Shown here: one piece after another, positions 1-7,738 of the stretch | Layout of the letters: each line of letters starts with the position of its first letter | How positions within the stretch are numbered: position 1 is the first letter of the stretch | Source of the DNA: a bacterium | Lineage (GTDB): Bacteria; Bacillota; Clostridia; Oscillospirales; Oscillospiraceae | NCBI GenBank assembly: GCA_019424865.1 | Contig: JAHYYS010000039.1 | Coordinates: forward strand, 1-24,688 | Direction of reading: 5' to 3' | Length of the DNA: 24,688 nucleotides | Notes under the pieces: model-generated | Databases searched by the model: none | The model's input: the letters and a program-made list of their open reading frames with translations, nothing else | What the model was told of the DNA's origin: nothing | Made by a program: the position numbers and the translations under genes

Positions 1-1669
1 CCTTCTCAATCAGGGCCTCGGTGCGGGTGTCGATGGAGGAGGTGGCCTCGTCCAGAATCAGCACGGGCGGGTCGGCCACGGCGGCCCGGGCAATGGCCAG
101 CAGCTGCCGCTGTCCCTGGCTCAGGTTGGACCCGTCGCCTGTGACCATGGTGTTGTACCCCTGGGGCAGGCGGCGGATAAAGGAATCCGCATTGGCAATG
201 CGGGCCGCCCGCTCCACCTCCTCCCGGGTGGCGTCCAGCTTTCCAAATCGGATGTTGTCGGCCACCGTGCCGGTGAACAGGTGGGTGTCCTGAAGGACAA
301 TGCCCAGGGAGCGGCGGAGATCGTCCTTGCGGATGTCCCGCACGTCGATGCCGTCATAGGTAATGGTGCCGCCGGTCACGTCATAAAAGCGGTTGATCAG
401 GTTGATAATGGTGGTTTTGCCCGCCCCGGTGGAGCCCACAAAGGCCACCTTCTGGCCCGGCTTGGCGTACAGAGTGATGTCGCGGAGGATGGTCTGCCCG
501 GGCTCATAGCCGAAGGTGACATGGTCAAAGCGCACGTCGCCCCGCAGGGGGACCAGAGGCGCCTCCGTCCGGGCGCTGTCCCGCCAGGCCCACTGGCCGG
601 TCTTTTCCCGGCAGGGCGTCAGCGCTCCGTCGGGCTCCCGGCGCACGTTCACCAGCTCTGCGGTTCCCTCGTCAACCTCGGCGGGCTCCTCCATGGTCTG
701 AAAAATCCGCTCCGCACCGGCAAGAGCGGCCAGGAGGAAGTTCCCCTGCTGGGTCAGCTGGTTGATGGGCATGGCCGACTGGCGGACAAAGACCAGATAG
801 CTGGCCAGACTGCCCAGGTCGGAGTGGCCGCGGATCACCATGATGCCCCCCAGCACCGCGATGAGCGCGTAGTTGAGATAGGAGATGGTCACCACCGCGG
901 GAATCATGGTGCCGGCATAGCTCTGGGCGCTGGTGCCGGCCTGGCACAGGGCCTCGTTGCGCTCCAGAAAGCCCTGGAGGTTGGCCTGCTCGTGGCTGAA
1001 CACCTTGACCACCTTCTGTCCGGCCACCATCTCTTCGATGTATCCGTCCAGATCGCCCAGGTGCTCCTGCTGGCGGTTGAAATAGAATTTGCTGCGCGTC
1101 CCGCTGTACCGGATGTACCAGAACATGACCCCATATCCAATCAGCACCAGGAAGGACAGCTGCCAGTTGAGCAGGAACAGCAGCACCAGGGTGCCGACCA
1201 GCTGAACGGCGCTTTGGATCAGCACCGCAAAGCTGTTGTTCAGGGCGTCGGAGATAGTGTCCACGTCATTGGTGAATAGACTCATCAGGTCGCCCTTTCG
1301 GTTCTGGTCAAAAAAGCGCAGGGGGAGGGTCTGAAGCCGGTGGTACAGGTCGCCCCGGATATCCAGAAGCACCTTTTGCGCCGCCCGCACCATCATCTGG
1401 GTATAGCCCAGAGTGGACAGGGCCCCCACCGCATAGATGGCGGCGGTGACGCCGACCCCAAACATCAGCCCCTGCATATCCCCCTGAACCACGAACCGAT
1501 TGACAATGGGCTTAATCATATAGGTCCCCAGCAGGTTTGCCAGGGCGCTGACAGCGGCCAGGATGGCCACCAGGACCAGCATGAGGCGGTGCCGGCCCAG
1601 ATACCGGACAAACGATCCAAAGGTGCGGCGCAGATTTTTCGGCCGCTTGCCGCTGTATATTCTAGCCAT
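1..1669 (-). CDS. ABC exporter half-transporter, permease plus ATPase (3' truncated by window edge)
   Basis: A type IV (exporter-fold) ABC half-transporter. The first ~310 residues are the membrane domain and the rest is the nucleotide-binding domain. Seen: Walker A GSTGAGKTT, signature LSQGQRQLL (Q in place of the second G of LSGGQ), and an intact Walker B with catalytic glutamate, LILDEATSSID. About 556 codons are present; the last 50-70 residues, including the H-loop, lie beyond position 1. The ATG at 1667-1669 overlaps the end of the upstream ABC gene by 8 bp, which suggests translational coupling. The upstream partner has a degenerate ATPase site, so this is probably the catalytically competent half of a heterodimer of the BmrCD/EfrAB kind. 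The substrate is unknown; the MarR gene at the operon head points to drug or toxic-compound export. Confidence 0.9.
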   Translation of the reverse strand, partial: MARIYSGKRPKNLRRTFGSFVRYLGRHRLMLVLVAILAAVSALANLLGTYMIKPIVNRFVVQGDMQGLMFGVGVTAAIYAVGALSTLGYTQMMVRAAQKVLLDIRGDLYHRLQTLPLRFFDQNRKGDLMSLFTNDVDTISDALNNSFAVLIQSAVQLVGTLVLLFLLNWQLSFLVLIGYGVMFWYIRYSGTRSKFYFNRQQEHLGDLDGYIEEMVAGQKVVKVFSHEQANLQGFLERNEALCQAGTSAQSYAGTMIPAVVTISYLNYALIAVLGGIMVIRGHSDLGSLASYLVFVRQSAMPINQLTQQGNFLLAALAGAERIFQTMEEPAEVDEGTAELVNVRREPDGALTPCREKTGQWAWRDSARTEAPLVPLRGDVRFDHVTFGYEPGQTILRDITLYAKPGQKVAFVGSTGAGKTTIINLINRFYDVTGGTITYDGIDVRDIRKDDLRRSLGIVLQDTHLFTGTVADNIRFGKLDATREEVERAARIANADSFIRRLPQGYNTMVTGDGSNLSQGQRQLLAIARAAVADPPVLILDEATSSIDTRTEALIEK

Positions 1670-3398
1670 CTGTGCCGTCCCCTTTCATCTGCGAGTGATA
1701 GATCTCCTGGTAAATGGGATCCTGTGCCAAAAGCTGGGCATGGGTGCCCACCGCATGGATCCGTCCGTCCTCCAAAACCACAATTTTGTCCGCGTCCATC
1801 ACAGAGGTCAGCCGCTGGGCGATAATCAGCTTGGTCACGTCCCGGCGCTGGGCCAGGGCCTTTCGGATTCTGCCCTCGGTGGCGGTGTCCACGGCGCTGG
1901 TGGAGTCGTCGAAGATCAGCACCTTGGGATTTTTCAGCAGGGTCCGGGCGATGCACAGCCGCTGCTTCTGCCCGCCGGATACGTTGACGCCGCCCTGGCC
2001 CAGGTCGGTGTCCAGCCCCTTGGGCATCCGGCTGAGAAATTCGTCGGCAGAGGCGGCCCGGCAGGCCGCCCAAAGCTCCTCGTCGGTGGCGCTGGGGCTG
2101 CCCCACTTCAGGTTGTCCCGGATGGTGCCGGAAAAGAGCACATTTTTCTGCAGTACGATGCCGACCGCATCCCGCAGGGCAGTCAGGTCATAGTCCCGCA
2201 CATCCCGGCCCCCGACCCGGACGGTGCCCTGGCTGGCGTCGTACAGCCGGGGAATCAGCTGCACCAGGGTGCTTTTGGCCGAGCCGGTGCCGCCGATGAT
2301 GCCGACGGTTTCCCCCGCGGCGATATGCAGGGTTACATCGTGCAGGGCATATTTCTCCGCCTCCGCCCGGTATTTGAAGGACACGTGGTCAAAGTCGACG
2401 CTGCCGTCGGCCACGCGGCTCTCCGCCTGCTCCGGCTGCTTCAGGTCGGGCTCCTCCTCCAGCACCTGACAGATGCGCCGGGCGCTGGTGAGGGAGCGGG
2501 TCAGGAGCAGAAAGACGTTGGAGATCATCATCACGGAGTTCATCACCTGGAGCACATAGCTCAAAAATCCGGTGAGCTCCCCGATTTTCATTTCACCGGC
2601 CATGATCAGGTTTCCGCCAAACCACATAATCAGCACCACGCAGCTGTACATGACCAGCTGGAAGGCGGGCAGATTCAGCACCGCGTTTTGAAAGGTGGTC
2701 CGGCTGGCGTCTGTCAGCTCCTGGCTGACCTGCTGGAACTGCGCCTCTTCAAAGTCCCCCCGCACAAAGGCCTTGACGGCCCGGATGCCGGTCAGGCTCT
2801 CCTGAATCTGGCGGTTCAGATGGTCCACCGCCGTCTGCTGCCGGCTGTACAGGGGTCCCACCTTGTGGACAATCAGGGCCAGAATGATCCCCAGGATCGG
2901 CGCGCAGATGACGAAAATCAGGGCCAGCCGGGCATTCATGAGAAAGGACAGGCCCACCCCCATTCCCAGCATCACCGGGCTGCGCACCAGGGGCCGCAGC
3001 CCGCCGTTTACCGCATTCTGCATCACGGTCACGTCAGTGGTCATCCGGGTGACCAGGGAGGAGGCGGAAAAACGATCCAGGTTGGAAAAGGCATAGCGCT
3101 GGATTTTTTCATATTCCGCCCGCCGCAGCGCCGCGCCGAAGCCGTAGGCGGCCCGGGCGGCAAAGCGGGCATACAGCAGTCCGGACAGCAGGGCCAGCAC
3201 CGCGCAGGCCGCCATTTTGCCGCCCTGCAGCAGGATGATGCCCACATCGCCCTCCGCCACGCCCACATCAATGATGGAGGTCATAAGCAGGGGGATGACC
3301 AGCTCGAAGCCGCATTCTATCACCAGAAGAAAAATGGCAAGGAGAAACTCCCGGCGGCAGGGGGCGAGATAGCGCGCAATGCTTCGAAGCTCCCTCAT
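1662..3398 (-). CDS. ABC exporter half-transporter with degenerate ATPase site
   Basis: A 578-residue exporter-fold ABC half-transporter. The N-terminal half has about six hydrophobic segments (first near residues 18-42). The ATPase domain has Walker A GGTGSAKST (Ala where Gly is usual), signature VSGGQKQR, Walker B VLIFDDSTSAVD (Asp in place of the catalytic Glu) and IIAQR in place of the H-loop IxAHR. This pattern marks the non-catalytic partner of heterodimeric exporters, and the next gene supplies the canonical half. I chose the ATG at 3396-3398 because it overlaps the MarR stop by 4 bp (ATGA) and starts the typical MREL...YLAP opening; an in-frame upstream ATG lies inside marR and is unlikely. 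The two halves probably form one pump in the cell membrane under MarR control. Confidence 0.92.
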   Translation of the reverse strand: MRELRSIARYLAPCRREFLLAIFLLVIECGFELVIPLLMTSIIDVGVAEGDVGIILLQGGKMAACAVLALLSGLLYARFAARAAYGFGAALRRAEYEKIQRYAFSNLDRFSASSLVTRMTTDVTVMQNAVNGGLRPLVRSPVMLGMGVGLSFLMNARLALIFVICAPILGIILALIVHKVGPLYSRQQTAVDHLNRQIQESLTGIRAVKAFVRGDFEEAQFQQVSQELTDASRTTFQNAVLNLPAFQLVMYSCVVLIMWFGGNLIMAGEMKIGELTGFLSYVLQVMNSVMMISNVFLLLTRSLTSARRICQVLEEEPDLKQPEQAESRVADGSVDFDHVSFKYRAEAEKYALHDVTLHIAAGETVGIIGGTGSAKSTLVQLIPRLYDASQGTVRVGGRDVRDYDLTALRDAVGIVLQKNVLFSGTIRDNLKWGSPSATDEELWAACRAASADEFLSRMPKGLDTDLGQGGVNVSGGQKQRLCIARTLLKNPKVLIFDDSTSAVDTATEGRIRKALAQRRDVTKLIIAQRLTSVMDADKIVVLEDGRIHAVGTHAQLLAQDPIYQEIYHSQMKGDGTDG

Positions 3399-3835
3399 GG
3401 CGTCTCCTCCTCCAGAAAGCGGCCGCCCACATTCCGGTAGGCCCGTTCCAGAAAGTCGGTCAGCTGGGCCTGCTCCTCCGGGGAGAAGCCCTGGAGCATC
3501 TGCCGCTCGATGACCATACACTGTTCCTCCCACTCCGCCAGGGTACGCGCCCCTTTTTCCGTCAGCTCCACCCGTCCGCTGCGCCGGTCGCTGGGGGAGG
3601 GCTTTCGGATCAGAAATCCGTCCCGCTCCATGCTGTCCAGCGTCCGGCAGATGGCCGAGGGGTCCACCCCGCAGTAGTCGGCCAGCGCCCGCTGGCTGCT
3701 GGGGCCCAGGGCCGCCAGATAGCGCAGCACTTTCGGCTGGCCGGGGGAGAGGCCCAGCTGCTTCAAATAGGGCCGGAGATAGTTCTGCTGGGCGTGGGTG
3801 GTGCGGGCCAGCAGGGTGTGAATGGCATACCGCAT
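3395..3835 (-). CDS. MarR family transcriptional regulator
   Basis: A 146-residue winged-helix regulator of normal MarR length. Residues ~30-100 carry the DNA-binding fold: LSPGQPKVLRYLA, then SQRALADYCGVDPSAICRTL as the recognition region, then the wing with the family motif DRRSGRVELTEKG. An AGGAGG site (3844-3849 on the minus strand) sits 8 nt before the ATG. It is the first gene of an operon with the two ABC exporter halves and overlaps the first of them by 4 bp. A palindrome just after the predicted transcription start suggests it represses its own operon and is released by a small-molecule ligand; the ligand cannot be told from sequence. Confidence 0.93.
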   Translation of the reverse strand: MRYAIHTLLARTTHAQQNYLRPYLKQLGLSPGQPKVLRYLAALGPSSQRALADYCGVDPSAICRTLDSMERDGFLIRKPSPSDRRSGRVELTEKGARTLAEWEEQCMVIERQMLQGFSPEEQAQLTDFLERAYRNVGGRFLEEETP

Positions 3836-3872
3836 TCAGTTCGCCTCCTGTATATCCGTTGACGGTGCAACT

Positions 3873-3886
3873 ATTGATGTATCAAT
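3873..3886. promoter_or_regulatory. Palindromic operator, probably for the MarR regulator
   Basis: ATTGAT-GT-ATCAAT, a perfect 6-bp inverted repeat with a 2-bp centre. It lies 9-22 bp downstream of the predicted start of the marR-ABC transcript and upstream of its ribosome site. AT-rich palindromes at this position are typical MarR operators. That MarR is the ligand is inferred. Confidence 0.6.
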
Positions 3887-3901
3887 AATAGGACGACCAA
3901 T

Positions 3902-3930
3902 ATTGTACGCATCTGCCGGGGTTTTGTCAA
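3902..3930 (-). promoter_or_regulatory. Sigma-A type promoter of the marR-ABC operon
   Basis: On the minus strand TTGACA (3925-3930), a 17-bp spacer, then TACAAT (3902-3907). This is a full -35 consensus and five of six -10 matches. Transcription should start near 3895, giving a ~60-nt leader before marR that contains the palindrome at 3873-3886. Confidence 0.8.
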
Positions 3931-3990
3931 GAGCTCTCTGCGGTGTGCGGCAAAGTAAAGGGGGCGCGTCCGTTACGGGGGAGAGAGGCG

Positions 3991-4039
3991 AAAAATCCCC
4001 GCAGAGCCGGCTGCGGCAGTGCGCCGGTCCTGCGGGGAT
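3991..4039 (-). terminator. Intrinsic terminator of the DUF4317 gene
   Basis: On the minus strand a 10-bp arm ATCCCCGCAG (4030-4039) pairs with CTGCGGGGAT (3995-4004) and runs into TTTTT (3991-3995). The 25-nt interval can form additional GC pairs. It starts 28 bp after the DUF4317 stop codon. Confidence 0.75.
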
Positions 4040-4066
4040 GGGAGCTGCGGAAGGTTCAGTGGGCGG

Positions 4067-5230
4067 TTATTCGGCGATGCCGGCCAGAGGTGTACCGGAG
4101 GTCAGCGCCACAGCCATGCCGTTGACCTCCACCTCGCCGTCGGCCGGAATCAGCAGATACTTCCGCCCGTTGATGACCCTGGATTCCACCAGATAGCTGT
4201 ATTCCGGGCTGACGGAAATGCTCACCTCGCCGGCCTGAACGGAAAATCGCTTGCTGTCCACCAGATTGGCGGGGTTGAGCGCCGCGCCGTCCCCAAACTG
4301 CTCCCCGCAGCGGGCACAGAAGGCGTCGGCCTGCTCCGGGGATGCGCCGCACTCCTGCAGCATGCGCCCCACCTCCCGGGCTGTCACGGTCAAAGGCTCC
4401 GGATCCTTGCTCTGCTTGTGCTGCTCCATGGCGTCCAGCAGCTGCGACTGGACGGTCTGCACCACCTCCAGGGAGCAGTCGGCGCCAAGGGACTGGGAGA
4501 GGGCGTCCTGGAAGGCCTCCTTCTGTTCTGCGGCCGACATGGGCGGATCCGTATGAAAGATGGCGTCGATGAACTCCTGGTGGAGCTCATTTGCCTTGCG
4601 GGAGTAAAACAGCGCGTTATAGAGGTTGGCCCGCCGGTCGTCAAAAGCCGGGAACAGAAAGCCCAGCTCCGGGGGGGCGACAATCTGCCCGGCGGTGCAG
4701 CTGTGAAATTCATTTTCTCCGGGGAAGAAGCCCAGCTCCAGCTTCCCGTCCTTCACCGGGCAGACGCAGGAGACGATGTAGGAGAATACCTGGTCGGAGG
4801 CGTCGGCCTGGCTGTCGCCGTCCTTCCCGCGGTAAGGGACGTCATAGGCGTCGTGGGCCAGCAGAATCAGATAGTTACAGTCCCCCATGTCCAGAGAGGC
4901 GATCACCTTATCGTAAAAGGCCTGCCGGACCGTGCCGTCCTTCAGCTCCGTGCTGCGCAGGGCGGAGAGCAGCCGGTGCTCGTCGCTGTCCGCCACCTGC
5001 TGGGTGGAGAAGACAATATCAATCAGGTTTTTGCCCAGCTGGCCGGACAGAGCCTTTTTCAAAAAGCCCAGGTATTTTTCCACCTCCTCCTGGGCCATAC
5101 GGCCCAGGGACTCCTCCAGATAGGAGACAATTTCCCTGGCGCTGTTTACATAACAGCCATAGACGCGGCTGATGGCACTGCGATCCGGGCGGAAGCGGCG
5201 GCGCAGCTCGCCCAATTCTTTTCGATTCAT
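4067..5230 (-). CDS. DUF4317 family protein
   Basis: A 387-residue cytoplasmic protein with no signal peptide or membrane segment, recognised as DUF4317 from its opening (MNRKELGELRRRFRPDRSAI) and overall layout. The family is widespread in Clostridia and its function is not known to me. Readable parts include a helical N-terminal region with YLEESLGRMAQEEVEKYLGF (about residues 37-56), a central beta-rich part with GFFPGENEFHSC, and a C-terminal part with YSYLVESRVINGRKYLLIPA. It is monocistronic, with its own promoter at 5296-5324 and terminator at 3991-4039. GAGG upstream of the ATG is a modest ribosome site. It has no clear tie to the nickel operon upstream. Confidence 0.85.
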   Translation of the reverse strand: MNRKELGELRRRFRPDRSAISRVYGCYVNSAREIVSYLEESLGRMAQEEVEKYLGFLKKALSGQLGKNLIDIVFSTQQVADSDEHRLLSALRSTELKDGTVRQAFYDKVIASLDMGDCNYLILLAHDAYDVPYRGKDGDSQADASDQVFSYIVSCVCPVKDGKLELGFFPGENEFHSCTAGQIVAPPELGFLFPAFDDRRANLYNALFYSRKANELHQEFIDAIFHTDPPMSAAEQKEAFQDALSQSLGADCSLEVVQTVQSQLLDAMEQHKQSKDPEPLTVTAREVGRMLQECGASPEQADAFCARCGEQFGDGAALNPANLVDSKRFSVQAGEVSISVSPEYSYLVESRVINGRKYLLIPADGEVEVNGMAVALTSGTPLAGIAE

Positions 5231-5257
5231 GGCGGAACCTCGCTTTTCTTCAAGAGT

Positions 5258-5292
5258 AAAAATCGGTCCGCGCCCAATGCAGGACGCGGACC
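5258..5292 (-). terminator. Intrinsic terminator of the lar-nik operon
   Basis: On the minus strand GGTCCGCG (5285-5292), a 12-nt loop and CGCGGACC (5265-5272), followed by GATTTTTA (5257-5264). It lies 58 bp after the last transporter gene. The predicted DUF4317 transcript would begin inside its first arm, so the hairpin could stop the upstream operon without stopping DUF4317. Confidence 0.75.
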
Positions 5293-5295
5293 TCT

Positions 5296-5324
5296 ATTTT
5301 AGCAGGAAAATGGGGAAAAAGCAA
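5296..5324 (-). promoter_or_regulatory. Promoter of the DUF4317 gene
   Basis: On the minus strand TTGCTT (5319-5324), 17-bp spacer, TAAAAT (5296-5301). The start is expected near 5289, within the upstream arm of the operon terminator. Leader length is about 60 nt. Confidence 0.6.
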
Positions 5325-5349
5325 TCGAAGGGGTGGAGAGGACACTGGC

Positions 5350-5964
5350 TCAGATGACAGGGGGGAGGGGGACAATCCGGGTGCACAGCCGCTCCAGCAG
5401 GCTGCTGTTGTGGCTGACAATCAGCAGGCCAAGCCTGCGGCGCTCCGCCTCCTCCAGAAGAAAGCTCCAGATCTGCGCCTGGGTCACCAGATCCAGCATG
5501 GCGGAAATTTCGTCGCAGAGAAGAAAGCGGGTCTCGGGACGGAGGGCCCGGGCCAGGCAAAAGCGCTGCAGCTCCCCGCCGGACAGCTCGGCGGGGTACC
5601 GCTCCAGCCAGCCCGCCTGAATATGGAGCGCCTCCATCAGGCGGCGGTCCAGCGGTCCCGCCTCGGCCAGCGTGTCCTTCAGCCGCAGGAGGGGATCCAC
5701 CACAACCTCCGGGTGCTGCCAGATCATCTGCACGGGGCAGGCCCCCCGATAGGAGGACAAAGGCCTGCCGTCCAGCAGGACTTGTCCCCGCTGGGGCAGC
5801 TCATATCCCGCCAGCAGACGGCACAGGGTGGTCTTGCCCCGGCCGCTGGGGGCCTGAAGCCCCACCCGCTCGCCGGAGGACAGGGCCAGGCTGACATCCC
5901 GCAGCACGGGCGCCCGGCGCCCGGCGCGGTAGGAAAAGGTGATATGTTCGGCCGTCAGGAGCAT
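5350..5964 (-). CDS. Nickel/peptide-type ABC importer ATPase (NikE/OppF-like)
   Basis: A 204-residue ATP-binding subunit of the Opp/Nik importer family, shorter than the 250-330 residues common for this position because the usual C-terminal extension is missing. Seen: Walker A APSGRGKTTL, Q-loop MIWQHPEVVVDP, signature LSGGELQRFCLARAL, Walker B FLLCDEISAMLD and the switch histidine in IVSHN. The ATG at 5962-5964 lies 10 bp inside the end of the preceding ATPase gene, so the two are probably coupled and work as a heterodimer powering the two permeases. Last gene of the lar-nik operon, followed by the terminator at 5258-5292. Nickel as substrate is inferred from the lar genes upstream. Confidence 0.88.
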   Translation of the reverse strand: MLLTAEHITFSYRAGRRAPVLRDVSLALSSGERVGLQAPSGRGKTTLCRLLAGYELPQRGQVLLDGRPLSSYRGACPVQMIWQHPEVVVDPLLRLKDTLAEAGPLDRRLMEALHIQAGWLERYPAELSGGELQRFCLARALRPETRFLLCDEISAMLDLVTQAQIWSFLLEEAERRRLGLLIVSHNSSLLERLCTRIVPLPPVI

Positions 5965-6902
5965 AGGGGTTCCTCCTCTGGGAACAGGCACCGCACCAGC
6001 CCGCCCCGCAGGGGGCGCAGGGGGATGGGATCCGTATCCCGGCAGGCCTGGGTGCAGCGGGTGCACTGCCCGGCGAAGGGACAGCCCGACGGCACGGTGC
6101 CCGGATAGGGCTGGGCGCCCGAAATGGGGGTGAAGCCATTCTGGGGCATGGCGTTCCACAGCGCCTTGGTAAAGGGGTGGCGCAGGCGGGCCCCGCCGGA
6201 GAAGTCGGCGGCGTCCGCCTCCTCAATGGTTTCCCCGGCGTAAAACACGGTGATCCGGTTGGCGGCAGTCAGAGCCAGCTCCAGATCGTGGGTAATCAGC
6301 AGCACCCCGGCCCCCTCCTCTGCCAGCTCGCGGAAGTGTCCCAGAATCCGGGCGGCGGCCCGGGCGTCCAGGCCGGGGGTGGGCTCGTCGGCAATAATCA
6401 GCCGGGGGGCCGCCTCTGCCGAGGCGGAGGCGATGAGCACCCGCCGGGCCATGCCGCCGGAGAGCTCAAAGGGATACAGCTTCTCCGTCTCCGCGTCCAG
6501 GCCGTACCGGGTCAGGGCGGCCCGGACGCGGGCCCTGGTACCGGCGTCCCGCTTCCCCTTCCGCAGTTGCGGCCCCACCTGCATCAGCGGATCCAGATAG
6601 GTGACCCCCTGGGGGACCAGGACAATCTCCCGGCCCCGCAGAGCGGCGGCCCGCTGGGGCGTCAGGGGCTGCCCGGCATACCGGATGGAGCCCTCCGGCC
6701 GGCTGTTGTAGGGGAGAAGCCCCAGAATGCTGTGGGCCAGCAGGCTTTTCCCCGAGCCGCTGGCCCCCACCACGGCGGCTATCTGGCCCGGCCTGACGGT
6801 CAGGGACAGATCCCGGATAACCGGAAGCCGCCGCTGCTGAAAGCCGGCGGCGTACTGGGTAAACTGGAGGGACAGGTGCTCAATTTCCAAAATTGCGTCC
6901 AT
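5955..6902 (-). CDS. Nickel/peptide-type ABC importer ATPase (NikD/OppD-like)
   Basis: A 315-residue ATP-binding subunit with the full Opp/Nik layout: Walker A GASGSGKSLLAHSILGLLP, Q-loop LVPQGVTYLDPL, signature LSGGMARRVLIAS, Walker B LIIADEPTPGLD, switch ITHD. The C-terminal extension contains the cysteine-rich stretch CPFAGQCTRCTQAC that is common in OppD/DppD-type proteins. The GGM signature is reminiscent of NikD's GGMLQR. I chose the ATG at 6900-6902 because AGGAGG lies 7 nt upstream and the protein then starts at the ATPase core. It lies 11 bp after the permease gene and overlaps the next ATPase by 10 bp. Confidence 0.9.
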   Translation of the reverse strand: MDAILEIEHLSLQFTQYAAGFQQRRLPVIRDLSLTVRPGQIAAVVGASGSGKSLLAHSILGLLPYNSRPEGSIRYAGQPLTPQRAAALRGREIVLVPQGVTYLDPLMQVGPQLRKGKRDAGTRARVRAALTRYGLDAETEKLYPFELSGGMARRVLIASASAEAAPRLIIADEPTPGLDARAAARILGHFRELAEEGAGVLLITHDLELALTAANRITVFYAGETIEEADAADFSGGARLRHPFTKALWNAMPQNGFTPISGAQPYPGTVPSGCPFAGQCTRCTQACRDTDPIPLRPLRGGLVRCLFPEEEPLCS

Positions 6903-6913
6903 GGCTCTGCCTC

Positions 6914-7738
6914 CTATTCGTGTGTGCTGGCGGGATCCAGCAGCAGGCGCAGCCGCTCCCCCAGCAGGGCGAACAGCGCGACCACCAGCACCAGAGCCAG
7001 GCCGGGGAAGATGGCCAGCCACCACCGGCCGGTGGTGAGATAGGACATGCTCTCGGAGAGGATCACCCCGATGGCCGGCTGCTCGGAGGACAGTCCCAAG
7101 CCCAGAAAGGTCACGCTGGCCTCGTGCAGGATGGCGTGGGGGAAGAGCAGAATCAGGCCGGTGAGGAACTGGGGCAGCAGATGGGGCAGCAGGTGCCGCC
7201 GGAGTATGCCCCAGCGGGAGACGCCCAGCTTTTCCGCGGCCAGGACGTAGGGAGCCCGGCGCAGCTGCAGCACCTCGCCCCGGATGACCCGGGCCAGGGA
7301 GGGCCAGTGGCTCAGGGATACCCCGGCCACCACCCCCACAAAGCCCCGGCCGCAGGCGATGGAGATGAGCATCACCAGCAGGATATGGGGGATACCCATG
7401 ACAAGATCAATGCACCAGGAGAGAACCGCGTCCACCCAGCCCCCCAGCAGGGCGGCGCAGGCCCCCACCACCAGGGCGGCCACGGCGCTGACCGCCGCGG
7501 TGAGCAGGCCGATGCGGATGCTTAAAGACAGGCCGGCCAGAGTCCGGGCCAGCATGTCCCGGCCCATCCAGTCGGTGCCGAAGAGGGCATAAAGGCCGGG
7601 GGAGAGGTTCCGGCGGGAAAAATCGGTGGCCGCGGCCTGGTCCTCCAGCAGAATGCCGGCGGCGGTGACGGCTGCCAGGACAAGGACGGCGGCGGACACG
7701 AACAGCAGTGTGCTCTGCCGGCGGTTCAGCGGCTTCAT
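6914..7738 (-). CDS. Nickel/peptide-type ABC importer permease (NikC/OppC-like)
   Basis: A 274-residue integral membrane protein of the DppC/OppC/NikC family. An N-terminal membrane helix (residues ~10-30) precedes the family motif FGTDWMGRDMLART, then about five more helices. The cytoplasmic EAA-type loop that docks the ATPase is at AAEKLGVSRWGILRRHLLPH, and the C-terminal EASVTFLGLGL motif is typical of the family. It overlaps the stop of the partner permease by 4 bp. Together they form the transport channel in the cell membrane. Confidence 0.92.
   Translation of the reverse strand: MKPLNRRQSTLLFVSAAVLVLAAVTAAGILLEDQAAATDFSRRNLSPGLYALFGTDWMGRDMLARTLAGLSLSIRIGLLTAAVSAVAALVVGACAALLGGWVDAVLSWCIDLVMGIPHILLVMLISIACGRGFVGVVAGVSLSHWPSLARVIRGEVLQLRRAPYVLAAEKLGVSRWGILRRHLLPHLLPQFLTGLILLFPHAILHEASVTFLGLGLSSEQPAIGVILSESMSYLTTGRWWLAIFPGLALVLVVALFALLGERLRLLLDPASTHE

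Noticed and set aside
1563..3440. A 625-codon plus-strand frame opposite the ABC exporter gene
   Set aside because: The minus strand encodes a complete ABC protein with Walker and signature motifs. The plus frame has no motifs and a low-complexity composition.
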